From UBA8437 sp964646205 (GTDB lineage Bacteria; Planctomycetota; Planctomycetia; Planctomycetales; Planctomycetaceae), in assembly GCA_964646205.1 (NCBI GenBank), contig CAZYAZ010000020.1, positions 1 through 64,000 of the forward strand: a stretch of 64,000 bases of DNA, in the 5' to 3' direction. Positions 17,386 to 26,281 of this stretch are shown piece by piece (positions within the stretch are counted from its first letter, which is position 1; each line of letters starts with the position of its first letter). The translations under genes and the position numbers were made by a program. A model generated the notes under the pieces. That model saw only the letters and a program-made list of their open reading frames with translations, was not told the origin of the DNA and did no database searches.

Positions 17386-18543
17386 ATGCCAATTCCGGTG
17401 GAGAACGAATCGGATCCATCCACCGATGTGTCACCGCCCACGGTGCGACCGTCCAACGCGAACAGCCCGGTTCGAACTGTTCTCAACTCCACACGACGCC
17501 GGTTGGGATTTCTCGTGGTCACCCTCCTGGCGACAGGCCTGCTGATGTTCTTCGTATTTGTCCGTCCCCGACTGGACCGACAGAACATCTCGAACCGGAT
17601 CAACAAAACCGCCAGGGTTTTTCGTGGCTTGAAGGGAGACACCTGGAGCCTGGCCTTCACTCCCGATGGACAGCACATTGCCTCACCCAGCGGCAACTCG
17701 GTGGAATTGCGAGCCGTGACATCCGGCCGACTCATCCGGTCGCTTGACGGCCACACCAAATCCGTGATGCGAATCGCCATCAGCCCGGATGGACAGCAGC
17801 TGGCATCAACCAGCATGGACCAGACAATTCGCCTGTGGGACATCGGCACGGGAGAGACACTGCAAACCCTGGAAGGTCACACCAATTCGGTCCTGGCCGT
17901 GGCCTTCAGCCCCGATGGAAAATTGCTGGCATCTGCCAGCCGTGACCACTCCGCCAAACTCTGGGAGTTGGCCACCGGCAAGGTCCTCCACTCGTACGAA
18001 TCAACCAGCGGGTTTGTTGTCGATGTGGCGTTCAGCCCCGACGGAAAACACATTGCCACGGCAGCGTCCTTTCGCCCCTTCAAAATGGGTGACAAGACGG
18101 TGATCCTGAAAGAACCCGGTGAAATCAACCTGTGGGAAATCCAAACCGGCACATCCATCCTGTCACTCAAGGGACACGATTCAGCCATCGTCGGGGTGGA
18201 CTTCAGTCCCGATGGAAAACATCTTGTCTCGATCAGTCGCGACAAGACGGCCAAGCTGTGGAACGTGGCCACGGGCAAACAGGTCCATACGTTCACGGGT
18301 CACGAGGACTTCGTGGTGGGTGTCGCTTTCAGCCCCAACGGGCGACAATTGGCCACGTCGAGCGACGATGGAACCGTGAGACTGTGGAACACCCACACCG
18401 GCGGCGAGTTATTGAGCATCAGCGCCCACCAGAACGGCACCTTTTGCGTTCGTTTTTCTCCGAACGGACATCAATTGGCTGCCGGCGGTTTCTCGATGGT
18501 GACCCTCTGGGATCTTGAATTTCTCAACCTGCCATCCCGGTAG
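17386..18543 (+). CDS. Membrane-anchored WD40 repeat protein
   Basis: 385 residues from the ATG at 17386; upstream in-frame TTG at 17314 is less likely. One membrane helix (LGFLVVTLLATGLLMFFVFV, about residues 40-60) is followed by about seven WD40 repeats beginning near residue 80. Recognisable repeat ends include RLWDIG, KLWELA, NLWEIQ, KLWNVA, RLWNTH and TLWDLE, each with an internal AFSPDGK-type strand. This forms a beta-propeller, probably on the periplasmic side. WD40 propellers are protein-binding platforms; no partner is evident. The sulfatase gene follows 21 bases later on the same strand, so co-transcription is likely. Confidence 0.87.
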   Translation: MPIPVENESDPSTDVSPPTVRPSNANSPVRTVLNSTRRRLGFLVVTLLATGLLMFFVFVRPRLDRQNISNRINKTARVFRGLKGDTWSLAFTPDGQHIASPSGNSVELRAVTSGRLIRSLDGHTKSVMRIAISPDGQQLASTSMDQTIRLWDIGTGETLQTLEGHTNSVLAVAFSPDGKLLASASRDHSAKLWELATGKVLHSYESTSGFVVDVAFSPDGKHIATAASFRPFKMGDKTVILKEPGEINLWEIQTGTSILSLKGHDSAIVGVDFSPDGKHLVSISRDKTAKLWNVATGKQVHTFTGHEDFVVGVAFSPNGRQLATSSDDGTVRLWNTHTGGELLSISAHQNGTFCVRFSPNGHQLAAGGFSMVTLWDLEFLNLPSR

Positions 18544-18564
18544 CAACACACACAACAACCGCAC

Positions 18565-19986
18565 ATGAACTCCACCAATTCCCGGCAACCAAGAAGATCG
18601 AACGTCATGCTCCGACAGTTCTCCATTGCCGTCCTGGCGCTGATTGCCACATCGATTCCGAACACCGCGGGAGCGGCGAGTCCCAACCTGCTGTTCATCA
18701 TGGCCGACGACTGCACGTTTCGTGATATCGGTTGCTATGGCGGACAGGCTCATACGCCCAATATCGATCGGCTGGCCACCCAGGGAATGCGGCTGACCCA
18801 GTGCTTCCAGGCCGCTCCGATGTGTTCGCCCACACGACACAACATCTACACGGGCCTCTATCCGGTCAAAAGTGGGGCCTACCCCAATCACGCCTTCGCC
18901 AAACCGGGAACCAAAAGCATTGTGCACCACCTGAAACCGCACGGTTACCGGATCGCGCTGTCGGGAAAAACTCACATCGCCCCGCGGAAGGTCTTTCCCT
19001 TTGAATACTCGGGCAAGAAGAACCCGGACTTCCAGGCCATCGATACGCTGATGGCCCAGAGCAAGGCCCAGGGCAAGCCCTTCTGCCTGTTCGCCTGTTC
19101 CAACGAACCGCACTCACCATGGGACAAGGGAGATCGCTCGAGGTACGACCCGGCCAAGGTGAAACTGCCGTCCTATTTCGTCGACACACCCCAGACTCGC
19201 AAGCAGATGGTGGCCTACCTCGCCGAGATCACCTATTTCGATGGCCAGGTTGGCCGGTGCCTGGAACTCCTGGAAAAACACGGACTGGCCAAGGACACCC
19301 TGGTTATGGTTGTCAGCGAACAGGGGTCCGGTTTTCCCTTCGGAAAATGGACCTGTTACGACACGGGCCTTCAGAGCGCGTGCATCGCGCGTTGGCCCGG
19401 CCAGATCCAGCCCGGAACAACCAGTGACGCGATGGTCGAGTACGTCGATGTCCTGCCAACGTTCCTGGACGCCGCCGGGATCAACTCGCCGGCGACGCTC
19501 GACGGTCGCAGCTTTCTGCCGGTTCTGCGAGGACAACGCAAGGCTCACAAGACACATGTCTTCGGATTGATGACCACGCGTGGCATTCTCAACGGGTCCG
19601 ATCACTTTGGAATCCGCAGCGTTCGTTCGAAACGCTACAAGTACATTCTCAACCTGACCCCCGACGTCCCGTTCCGGAACATCTGCATGAAAACACGGGT
19701 CTTCCAGTCCTGGGAAGCCAGGGCCCGCGGCGGCGACGAGGATGCCCGCGACAAGGTCAGGCGGTACCGACAACGACCGGCCGAGGAACTCTATGACATC
19801 ACGGCCGATCCTCACGAATGGCAAAACCTGGCCGGGGATCCAAAACTGGCCGAGATCAAGTCGCAGTTGAAGGACCAGCTGAGGCGCTGGATGAAGGACC
19901 AGGGGGACCTGGGACAGCAAACGGAACTCGAGGCGCTCGAGCACCAGGCTCGACGGCAGAAAAAGAAAAAAGCCGCAACGAACTAG
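18565..19986 (+). CDS. Exported sulfatase (cysteine type)
   Basis: 473 residues. A signal peptide lies at about 15-38; the ATG at 18607 is an alternative start. NLLFIMADDC at 41-50 supplies metal-binding aspartates, and CSPTR at 87-91 is the CxPxR sulfatase signature whose cysteine is converted to formylglycine. HTPNIDRLA and the GKTH block (HIAPRK) also match. It hydrolyses sulfate esters, probably on polysaccharide or glycoconjugate, outside the cytoplasm. The C-terminus ends in a lysine-rich tail (RRQKKKKAATN). Maturation needs a formylglycine-generating enzyme, and the SUMF1-like protein of this window lacks the needed cysteines. Its stop overlaps the convergent esterase stop. Confidence 0.9.
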   Translation: MNSTNSRQPRRSNVMLRQFSIAVLALIATSIPNTAGAASPNLLFIMADDCTFRDIGCYGGQAHTPNIDRLATQGMRLTQCFQAAPMCSPTRHNIYTGLYPVKSGAYPNHAFAKPGTKSIVHHLKPHGYRIALSGKTHIAPRKVFPFEYSGKKNPDFQAIDTLMAQSKAQGKPFCLFACSNEPHSPWDKGDRSRYDPAKVKLPSYFVDTPQTRKQMVAYLAEITYFDGQVGRCLELLEKHGLAKDTLVMVVSEQGSGFPFGKWTCYDTGLQSACIARWPGQIQPGTTSDAMVEYVDVLPTFLDAAGINSPATLDGRSFLPVLRGQRKAHKTHVFGLMTTRGILNGSDHFGIRSVRSKRYKYILNLTPDVPFRNICMKTRVFQSWEARARGGDEDARDKVRRYRQRPAEELYDITADPHEWQNLAGDPKLAEIKSQLKDQLRRWMKDQGDLGQQTELEALEHQARRQKKKKAATN

Positions 19987-20969
19987 CCGAGGTGACTTGA
20001 GACGAAGGACAGGGCCGTCTTGTAGGCGTCGTCGATCGCCTGTGGATCACCTCCACCCAGGCCGTGCTCGCCACCGTCGATAGACACCAGTTGGTGCTCG
20101 ACCCCGTGCTTCTTGAATTCCCGCTCCATCATGACCGACTGCTCGTACGGCACGTCCGTATCGGCGGTGCCGTGGATCAGTAGCGTCGGCGGATACTTTT
20201 TCGTGACATTCTTGACCGGCATGAACGGGTAGAACTTCTCGGGCTGGGAATGGGGATCCCAGCCGGAGACTTCCAGTGGCCACCGCCCCGTCTGGCGGCA
20301 CCAGTTGTAGAAGTCGCCCCCGTTGCCCTTGCGGAGTCGCGAGTCGGAAATCGGGGGACCCGAGACCTGTTTGCGGGCATGGGCCTCGGTGAACTTCACC
20401 TGGTTGTGCCTCTTGTGTGGACTCGGCTTGCTGTACCAGTCGCCAACCAAATCGCCATAGCCCCAGAACGGGACCAGGCAGGTCGGCCTCGGTTTCACCC
20501 GGTACCCGGTCGCCAGCGTCAGGTAGCCTCCCGCCGACCCCCCCAGCACGGCAATCCTCGATGTATCGATCTTCAGCCGATCCTCCCGCTCCCTCAACCA
20601 CTCGAAGGCGTCTTCGACGTCCGAGAGAATCTTGGGCATGGATGTCTCGGGAGCCAACCGGTAATCGATAGACGCCAGGGCGTAGCCGGCACCCAGCAGG
20701 TCGCTCTTGACGCGACCGCTGACACCGGCGCGGTGCCCGTTGATCAAGGCCCCGCCGTGAATCCAGACAGCCAACCGGGGCCGACCGTCCGTGTCGGGAC
20801 GATGCAGGTCCAGCTTGATCGGCAACCGCTTGACGGTCTTGTAGGTGTGAGTCGTCACGCGGATCTTCCGGGACTGTGCGGACTGAGAAATGGAACCGGT
20901 CACCGCACTCGCCGCTGTGGCCAACAGGAAACCGCGCCGGTCAACAACTGATCGTTTCTCGACGTTCAT
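19983..20969 (-). CDS. Alpha/beta hydrolase, esterase/lipase family (Tat-exported)
   Basis: 328 residues, ATG at 20969. DRRGFLLATAASA near residues 10-22 is a twin-arginine signal. WIHGGALI at 69-76 is the HGG oxyanion motif, GGSAGG at 143-148 holds the nucleophile S145, LIHGTADTDVPY carries the catalytic Asp, and GGEHGLGGG the catalytic His. This is the BD-FAE/hormone-sensitive-lipase-like group, often acting on acetylated or feruloylated carbohydrate. Its stop overlaps that of the sulfatase on the other strand. The PQQ-propeller gene lies 23 bases upstream in the same direction, so the two may be co-transcribed. Confidence 0.88.
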   Translation of the reverse strand: MNVEKRSVVDRRGFLLATAASAVTGSISQSAQSRKIRVTTHTYKTVKRLPIKLDLHRPDTDGRPRLAVWIHGGALINGHRAGVSGRVKSDLLGAGYALASIDYRLAPETSMPKILSDVEDAFEWLREREDRLKIDTSRIAVLGGSAGGYLTLATGYRVKPRPTCLVPFWGYGDLVGDWYSKPSPHKRHNQVKFTEAHARKQVSGPPISDSRLRKGNGGDFYNWCRQTGRWPLEVSGWDPHSQPEKFYPFMPVKNVTKKYPPTLLIHGTADTDVPYEQSVMMEREFKKHGVEHQLVSIDGGEHGLGGGDPQAIDDAYKTALSFVSSHLG

Positions 20970-20992
20970 CGCGCCCCCTGGCCGAATGGACC

Positions 20993-22237
20993 CTACTTGG
21001 CCCCGACACAGTACAAAAACCGGTCCGACCTCAGGTACATCCGGTTTCCGGCAATCGCCGGACTGCCGCTGAAATCGCTGGTGTCAGTCAGCCGATTTCG
21101 TCCAACCTCCGTAAACGCCGTTCCGGCCTCAAAAACATGGGTACCGCCGAAGCGGCTCACGGCAACCATCCGGTTGCCCAGCAACAACATCGAGGCGTAG
21201 AACTGCCCGCCGATCCGCTTGCGAGTCACCTCCTCGCCGGTCTTCGCATCGACACAGAAGCCCACGCCACGGTCGTTGACCCAGTACAGGTGTCCCTTGT
21301 GGAAAACCGGGGAAGAGACGTACGACCCCCCGGTCTTGGACCACAACACGTGCGTCTTGCTGACATCGTCGGTTCCACCCAGTCGGATGGCGGCCCGACC
21401 GCCAGGTGACCGACCACCGATCACGTACGCAATGCCCTCGTTGATCACAACAGTCGGAACGGCGTTGGTGTCCACCTCGGTCTCGGCGTACCAGTTCAAA
21501 TCGCCGGTCATCGGATTCAGTCCCCACGTTTCGAACGTGACCGAAAGCACCATCTCATCGACACCCTTGGCATTCTTGGCGATCACGGGCGTCGAGTAGG
21601 TGCGGTTGAGACTCTTGGCGTCGGTCTTCCAGGCCGGCTTGCCAGTCTTGGCGTCAAATGCGCGGATCGACTCGCTCTCGGCACCGGCCGTCACGATCAG
21701 GAGATTCTTGTACAGGATCGGGCTGGAGGCCGAACCGAATCGCGATGCACTCTCGGATCCAACATCCTGCCGCCACAGTTGCTTGCCGGCCAGGTCAAAG
21801 GCCAGCACACCCGTGTTGCCCAGCAAAACGTAAACACGCTCGCCGTCACTGGTCGGCGTATGAGAGGCAAAACCGTGAGCACCGCCGAAGGAGGGAATCG
21901 GCCGCTCGGTGGCCTGCGAAGGCACGTCCTTCTTCCAGAGCAACTTGCCGGTGTTGCGGTCGGCACAGATCAGGTGCCGCTTCAGACCACGGAGATCACC
22001 GGAAGCACCCGAGTAACAGGTGACCAGCACCTTGTCGCCGACCACGATCGGACTGGAGAAACCCTTGCCGGGCAAAGCCAGTTTCCACGCCAGGTTCTTC
22101 GTGTCGCTCCACTGAAGCGGCACCGCCGTTTCGCTGGACACGCCCACGGCTCCCGCCCCACGAAATTGGACCCAGTCGGCAGCGGGCAACTGGCCAGTCA
22201 AAAAGAGCAACAGCAGACAGGAAACAAAACGGGGCAT
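20993..22237 (-). CDS. Exported PQQ-like (BamB-type) beta-propeller protein
   Basis: 414 residues from the ATG at 22237, where a signal peptide begins (VSCLLLLFLTGQLPAA). WVQFRGAGAVGVSSE is the usual N-terminal block of planctomycete PQQ-like repeat proteins. Repeats of the form GxLLWKKD, GKQLWRQD, GKPAWKTD, GDLNWYAE and THVLWSKT mark successive propeller blades. It does not have clear quinoprotein catalytic residues, so a scaffold or binding role is more likely than dehydrogenase activity. The gene is followed by the esterase after 23 bases. Confidence 0.85.
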   Translation of the reverse strand: MPRFVSCLLLLFLTGQLPAADWVQFRGAGAVGVSSETAVPLQWSDTKNLAWKLALPGKGFSSPIVVGDKVLVTCYSGASGDLRGLKRHLICADRNTGKLLWKKDVPSQATERPIPSFGGAHGFASHTPTSDGERVYVLLGNTGVLAFDLAGKQLWRQDVGSESASRFGSASSPILYKNLLIVTAGAESESIRAFDAKTGKPAWKTDAKSLNRTYSTPVIAKNAKGVDEMVLSVTFETWGLNPMTGDLNWYAETEVDTNAVPTVVINEGIAYVIGGRSPGGRAAIRLGGTDDVSKTHVLWSKTGGSYVSSPVFHKGHLYWVNDRGVGFCVDAKTGEEVTRKRIGGQFYASMLLLGNRMVAVSRFGGTHVFEAGTAFTEVGRNRLTDTSDFSGSPAIAGNRMYLRSDRFLYCVGAK

Positions 22238-22326
22238 GGAAACACTCCAGGTCGTGATGTCGTGAAACGCACGAGGCAACAACCCCGCAAACCGGCGATG
22301 GTTCCGAGGGAAAACCGTAACCGGTC

Positions 22327-22698
22327 TCAGAGCACAAACGGTTCGGGGGTCCGGATCGTGAACGCCTTGCGGATGTGATCGGTCACGTGCCAGTGAGCCA
22401 CCAGTCCCCTGGGAAAGTGAGCCGTGTCACCGGGTCCGAGAGTGTGCACGGCGCCACCTTCCTCGGTGATCGTTGCCCCACCCTCGAGCACGTGCACGAA
22501 TTCATCCCAGCCAAATTCCCAACGGAATTTCCCGGCCGTGCAACTCCACAGCCCACTGGAAAGCATCTTGTCGGCCGATTGGACCAGGACCGTTCCCCGA
22601 GCCACGGGCGTCCCTTCCTGGATCCAGGAGGGTTCGATTGGCATGTCGGGCAGTTCGCCGGTGATAGCCTCTGCCGATTGGATCGCCAGTTCACTCAT
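22327..22698 (-). CDS. Small cupin domain protein (ureidoglycine aminohydrolase-like cupin)
   Basis: 123 residues. The ATG at 22698 is chosen over the in-frame ATG at 22704 because GAGGA is correctly spaced for it and would abut the other. A single cupin barrel is visible: WSCTAGKFRWEFGWDEFVHVLEGGATI, then PGDTAHFPRGLVAHWHV. The pattern fits the Cupin_3 type (DUF861). A binding or isomerase role for a small metabolite is possible; no substrate is evident. It has no signal peptide, unlike its exported neighbours. Confidence 0.82.
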   Translation of the reverse strand: MSELAIQSAEAITGELPDMPIEPSWIQEGTPVARGTVLVQSADKMLSSGLWSCTAGKFRWEFGWDEFVHVLEGGATITEEGGAVHTLGPGDTAHFPRGLVAHWHVTDHIRKAFTIRTPEPFVL

Positions 22699-22784
22699 GA
22701 TCATTCCTCGAAAAAACTTGTCCTTGTTCGATTTCCGCTCCGTACATCCAAGCCGTCACACCAGATCGTTCCGGTGTCACTACG

Positions 22785-24353
22785 CTACGCCTTCTGCGCT
22801 CCCGGTTGCCCCGATTCGACCACGTAGGTGTGCCGTGTCACCAGCTTGCCGCCGGGCTTGGTCACATCCTCGACAACCTGGAAATCGGTTGTCCACTGCT
22901 CGGGCGTCACCCGGCACCGCACGTAACCACGTTCGGCGTTGTGCAACTTGACCCACGGATTCTCCGCGATCATTCCATCGGTGTACTCGAGTTTCTCAGA
23001 ACCGTTGCCCCCGGAACTGATCGATGTGCACACGAACTCGGTGCCAATCACCGTCTTGTCGGGTTTCTCGTAGTCCAGCGGAAGGTCACAGACCCAGTTG
23101 GAGTGAATGTCACCGGTGAGCACCACGGGGTTGGGCACCTTGAGGTCAGCCATTGACTGCATCACGCGTTGCCGACACACCTCGTACCCGGCCCACTTGT
23201 CCATCGGGAAACCCTCGGGCGGCCCGGGCAAGCGATCGACCCGCGCCATCAACACCTGCTGTGCCATCACGTTCCATTCGGCCTTGGACTCCAGCCACTT
23301 GCGCCTCAACCACGCCTCCTGCTTCCCGCCGAGGATGGTGGCCCTGGGAGACAGCGCTTCCCCGGCCAGGGGCTTCAAGCCATTGCCGTTGGCCTGGGGC
23401 GTGCGATGCTGCCGGGTGTCGAGAATGGCAAAGTCGGCCAACCGGCCGAAACGCACCCGTCGGTAGAGTTGCATGAACGGGCCGGAGGGAAACGACGATC
23501 GTCTCAATGGCATGTGTTCGTAGTACGCCTGGTAGGCATTGGCCCGCCGCTTCATGAACTCCACCGCCTTCACCCCGGGTTCCTCGGAGTGAAACGTCGC
23601 ATAATCGTTGTCGAACTCGTGGTCATCCCAGGTGACCAGCCAGGGGCAGTGAGCGTGCGCGTCCTGGAGTTGAGAATCGGCCTGGTACTGGCCGTAGCGA
23701 TTCCGGTAATGGTCCAGCGTGGTGATCTCGGGGCCGGTGTGCTTCCGGATTCTCCCGTCAGCGCCGGCGTATTCGTAGATGTAGTCCCCCAGGTGCACGA
23801 CCAGGTCGAGCTTCTCCTTGGCCATGTGTTCGAAGCCGGTAAACAACCCGTACTCGTAATGCTGGCAAGAGACAAAGGCGAAATTCAACTCCCTGGGCAA
23901 AACCAGGTTCCACGGCGTCGTGCGGGCACGGCCGATTCGACTCTGTGCGTCGCCAGCCGTGAACCGGTACCAGTACCAGCGGTTGGGTTTCAGGCCCCGC
24001 AACTCGACGTGAACACTGTGCCCCAGTTGTGGGGTGGCCACGGTCCGTCCCCGCTTCACCACGGTCTTCATCGTCTCGTCAGTGGCAATCTCGTAGTTGA
24101 CCTCGACGTTGGCGGCCGGCATTCCACCTCCCTCCGTGGGACGGGGGGCCAATCGGGTCTGGATCACGAAACCGTCGGGTGTCGGGTCCCCACTGGTAAC
24201 GCCCAGAGAAAACGGATCATCGGCAAACGCCAGCCGCCGCCGGACCACGCCATGGACCTGGCTACCCAGTACCGGCAAGGCCGTGATCGACGCAGCGGCC
24301 TTCAAGAACTCACGACGATGGAAATCCGCTTCCGAAAACGTCCGACGACGCAT
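22785..24353 (-). CDS. phoD: PhoD-type alkaline phosphatase (Tat-exported)
   Basis: 522 residues from the ATG at 24353; a TTG five codons upstream is less likely. FHRREFLKAAASITALP near residues 11-27 is a classical Tat signal, as in characterised PhoD enzymes. SLGVTSGDPTPDGFVIQTRLAP matches the N-terminal PhoD domain. FAFVSCQHYEYG, LVVHLGDYIYEYAG, WDDHEFDNDY and VLTGDIHSNWV are the metal-binding blocks of the phosphodiesterase core. It releases phosphate from phosphomono- and diesters in the periplasm. There is no adjacent phosphate uptake gene, so Pho control cannot be judged. Confidence 0.92.
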   Translation of the reverse strand: MRRRTFSEADFHRREFLKAAASITALPVLGSQVHGVVRRRLAFADDPFSLGVTSGDPTPDGFVIQTRLAPRPTEGGGMPAANVEVNYEIATDETMKTVVKRGRTVATPQLGHSVHVELRGLKPNRWYWYRFTAGDAQSRIGRARTTPWNLVLPRELNFAFVSCQHYEYGLFTGFEHMAKEKLDLVVHLGDYIYEYAGADGRIRKHTGPEITTLDHYRNRYGQYQADSQLQDAHAHCPWLVTWDDHEFDNDYATFHSEEPGVKAVEFMKRRANAYQAYYEHMPLRRSSFPSGPFMQLYRRVRFGRLADFAILDTRQHRTPQANGNGLKPLAGEALSPRATILGGKQEAWLRRKWLESKAEWNVMAQQVLMARVDRLPGPPEGFPMDKWAGYEVCRQRVMQSMADLKVPNPVVLTGDIHSNWVCDLPLDYEKPDKTVIGTEFVCTSISSGGNGSEKLEYTDGMIAENPWVKLHNAERGYVRCRVTPEQWTTDFQVVEDVTKPGGKLVTRHTYVVESGQPGAQKA

Positions 24354-24493
24354 GACTCTCTCCAGCAAATTACGTCACGTATGGAGACTGCATCGTATCC
24401 ACCCGTGCCGTGTTGGGCCAACAGACCGGTGGACACACTGCCCGGACCGCGGTTGAGCCACGCATCCAAAACGGACGGACGCCGATTCTGTCT

Positions 24494-26092
24494 TCAACCG
24501 CAGAATCGCTCGAGCACGTTGCGGGTGATTTTCGAGATGTTCTCGTCAACCGGCAGGGCACAGGGATAGCTGATGGAGCCAACACTGAACACCGCGCCCC
24601 CACTTTCGGTCTCGTGGTGAATCATGTCGGCGCCCCCCTCGTCGGGATTGAGTCCCTTGGCCAGCAACCGTGTCCCGGGCGGAGAACTCGGCGACATCTT
24701 GTCCGTCTCGTGGCCAGAGGCCCCACCAGGACAACGCACGTGCAGGCACCGCTCGCCAAAGATATCGCCGTCGGAGAGACCGGTGCCCTCGAAAATCCAG
24801 TGCGAGGTGTCGATGGCCCGGTAAGGCGCACCGGTCATGATGCCCTCCTCGGTGCATCGCACCCCCAGCAGGTTGGCCTCCGATTCGTAGTACACGTCCA
24901 GCCGGCTTTCCTTGTCGATCTTGGCCATATCACTGGAACTCCCGCCCTGGGAACTGTTGCGGACCGTGATCGTCGAATCGTCCAGGAATTCGACCGCGCA
25001 GTTCAGGCCATTGCCGCCCAGGTACATCAACTTGCCACCCCGCTCAAACACCCATTCCTTCAAGCGGTAGTACATCTCCTGGGACCAGTACTCCGGGTGC
25101 GCGCTGATGATGAGAACCTTGTAGGCATCCAGGTCGAGTTGCTCAAAATGAAACTGGGTTTCGGCATACAGGTCGTACCCGAATCCCTCGCGCTCCAACC
25201 AGCCAAACAACCGCCATTCGGCCGGTAGCGTGTGGCACTCGGAACGTCCCTCCAGCGGATCGTCAATCCGGGTCTGCTCGGGCACGTGATTGAACAACTC
25301 GGGCCGATCAAAAGACAGCGGGGCGTAGTCCTCGACCGAGAAGTGCATGTGCAGGTCGCTGGTGTAACGATGCAGATCCTGCCGCGCGTTGACGGTCGGC
25401 TCGGAAGGCAGCTCCTGCGGATGGATGTAATTGCTGCGACCGCCGAAATTGTTGTAACAGTTCCAGTTGATGTTGGCCGCCAGCACCGCGATGTCGTTCT
25501 CGGGTTCCGCGGGAGCCACGATCCACGGAAACGTGAAGAACTCACCGGAAACCGTCCTCGCGTGGAGGTAATACAGCCCCGAACGTTCCGGGCCGACAAG
25601 GTACTGTCTGTGGTGCGGATTGTTGCTGTATCCCTGGTGGTTGAAACGAATGCCCGTCCGGGTGTAATCGCCGTCGGGAGTGACCTGGGTGGTGGCCAAC
25701 GGGCCGTGTTCGTCGTACCACCCCACCGTGCGGACCGGTTCCTTCTCCCAGCCATAACGGAACAGGTCGAGTCGATACGCTTCGGACGCGTGAACCCGGT
25801 ACTCGGATTTTTCGCCCGAGCGGACGCACTTGGGCCACATGTAACCCACCAGCGAGGTGCTCAGCAGCCGGAACTGGACCGGGTCGTCAACCGGCAGGGT
25901 GACCGAGGTCCGCTTGGCCGAGAACCCATCACGACGAAATGTCACGCGATAGTCCCCGGCAGGCAGATCCGCTCGCACCGAACCATCGGCCAACGACCGA
26001 ACCTGCAAGGGATCCGCATCGGCCGTTTCGAACAGGACAGCCACATCGTGCAACGCAATGAAGCGTTCATCGCTGACATAACCAATCAACAT
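24494..26092 (-). CDS. N,N-dimethylformamidase beta-subunit-like protein
   Basis: About 532 residues. Two ATGs (26101 and 26092) compete; GAGG is better spaced for 26092. The large C-terminal part shows the pattern of the DMFase beta-subunit C-terminal domain: AANINWNCYNNFGGRSNY, ISAHPEYWSQEMY, and LMYLGGNGLNCAVEF, a glutamine-amidotransferase-like fold. The N-terminal 150 residues are beta-rich (DYRVTFRRDG). Planctomycete members are common but uncharacterised, and true dimethylformamide hydrolysis is not implied. No signal peptide is seen. The gene is divergent from DUF1552 at 26282. Confidence 0.72.
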   Translation of the reverse strand: MLIGYVSDERFIALHDVAVLFETADADPLQVRSLADGSVRADLPAGDYRVTFRRDGFSAKRTSVTLPVDDPVQFRLLSTSLVGYMWPKCVRSGEKSEYRVHASEAYRLDLFRYGWEKEPVRTVGWYDEHGPLATTQVTPDGDYTRTGIRFNHQGYSNNPHHRQYLVGPERSGLYYLHARTVSGEFFTFPWIVAPAEPENDIAVLAANINWNCYNNFGGRSNYIHPQELPSEPTVNARQDLHRYTSDLHMHFSVEDYAPLSFDRPELFNHVPEQTRIDDPLEGRSECHTLPAEWRLFGWLEREGFGYDLYAETQFHFEQLDLDAYKVLIISAHPEYWSQEMYYRLKEWVFERGGKLMYLGGNGLNCAVEFLDDSTITVRNSSQGGSSSDMAKIDKESRLDVYYESEANLLGVRCTEEGIMTGAPYRAIDTSHWIFEGTGLSDGDIFGERCLHVRCPGGASGHETDKMSPSSPPGTRLLAKGLNPDEGGADMIHHETESGGAVFSVGSISYPCALPVDENISKITRNVLERFCG

Positions 26093-26281
26093 CTCGGGCA
26101 TCCTCAAACGTGATTCGTCCTCAACCGGGTGCCGCTCATCGCACCCGCTGGCCCGATGCGTGTCAACCGTCTGCGACCAGCCCGTTCCCCATGGGGCGGC
26201 ACAGAAGTTACAATCAAGGACCATTGTTGTGTTCAAGAACTGGACGATCGTCACCGAACCAGGGCCCAACCGGAGCTTCAC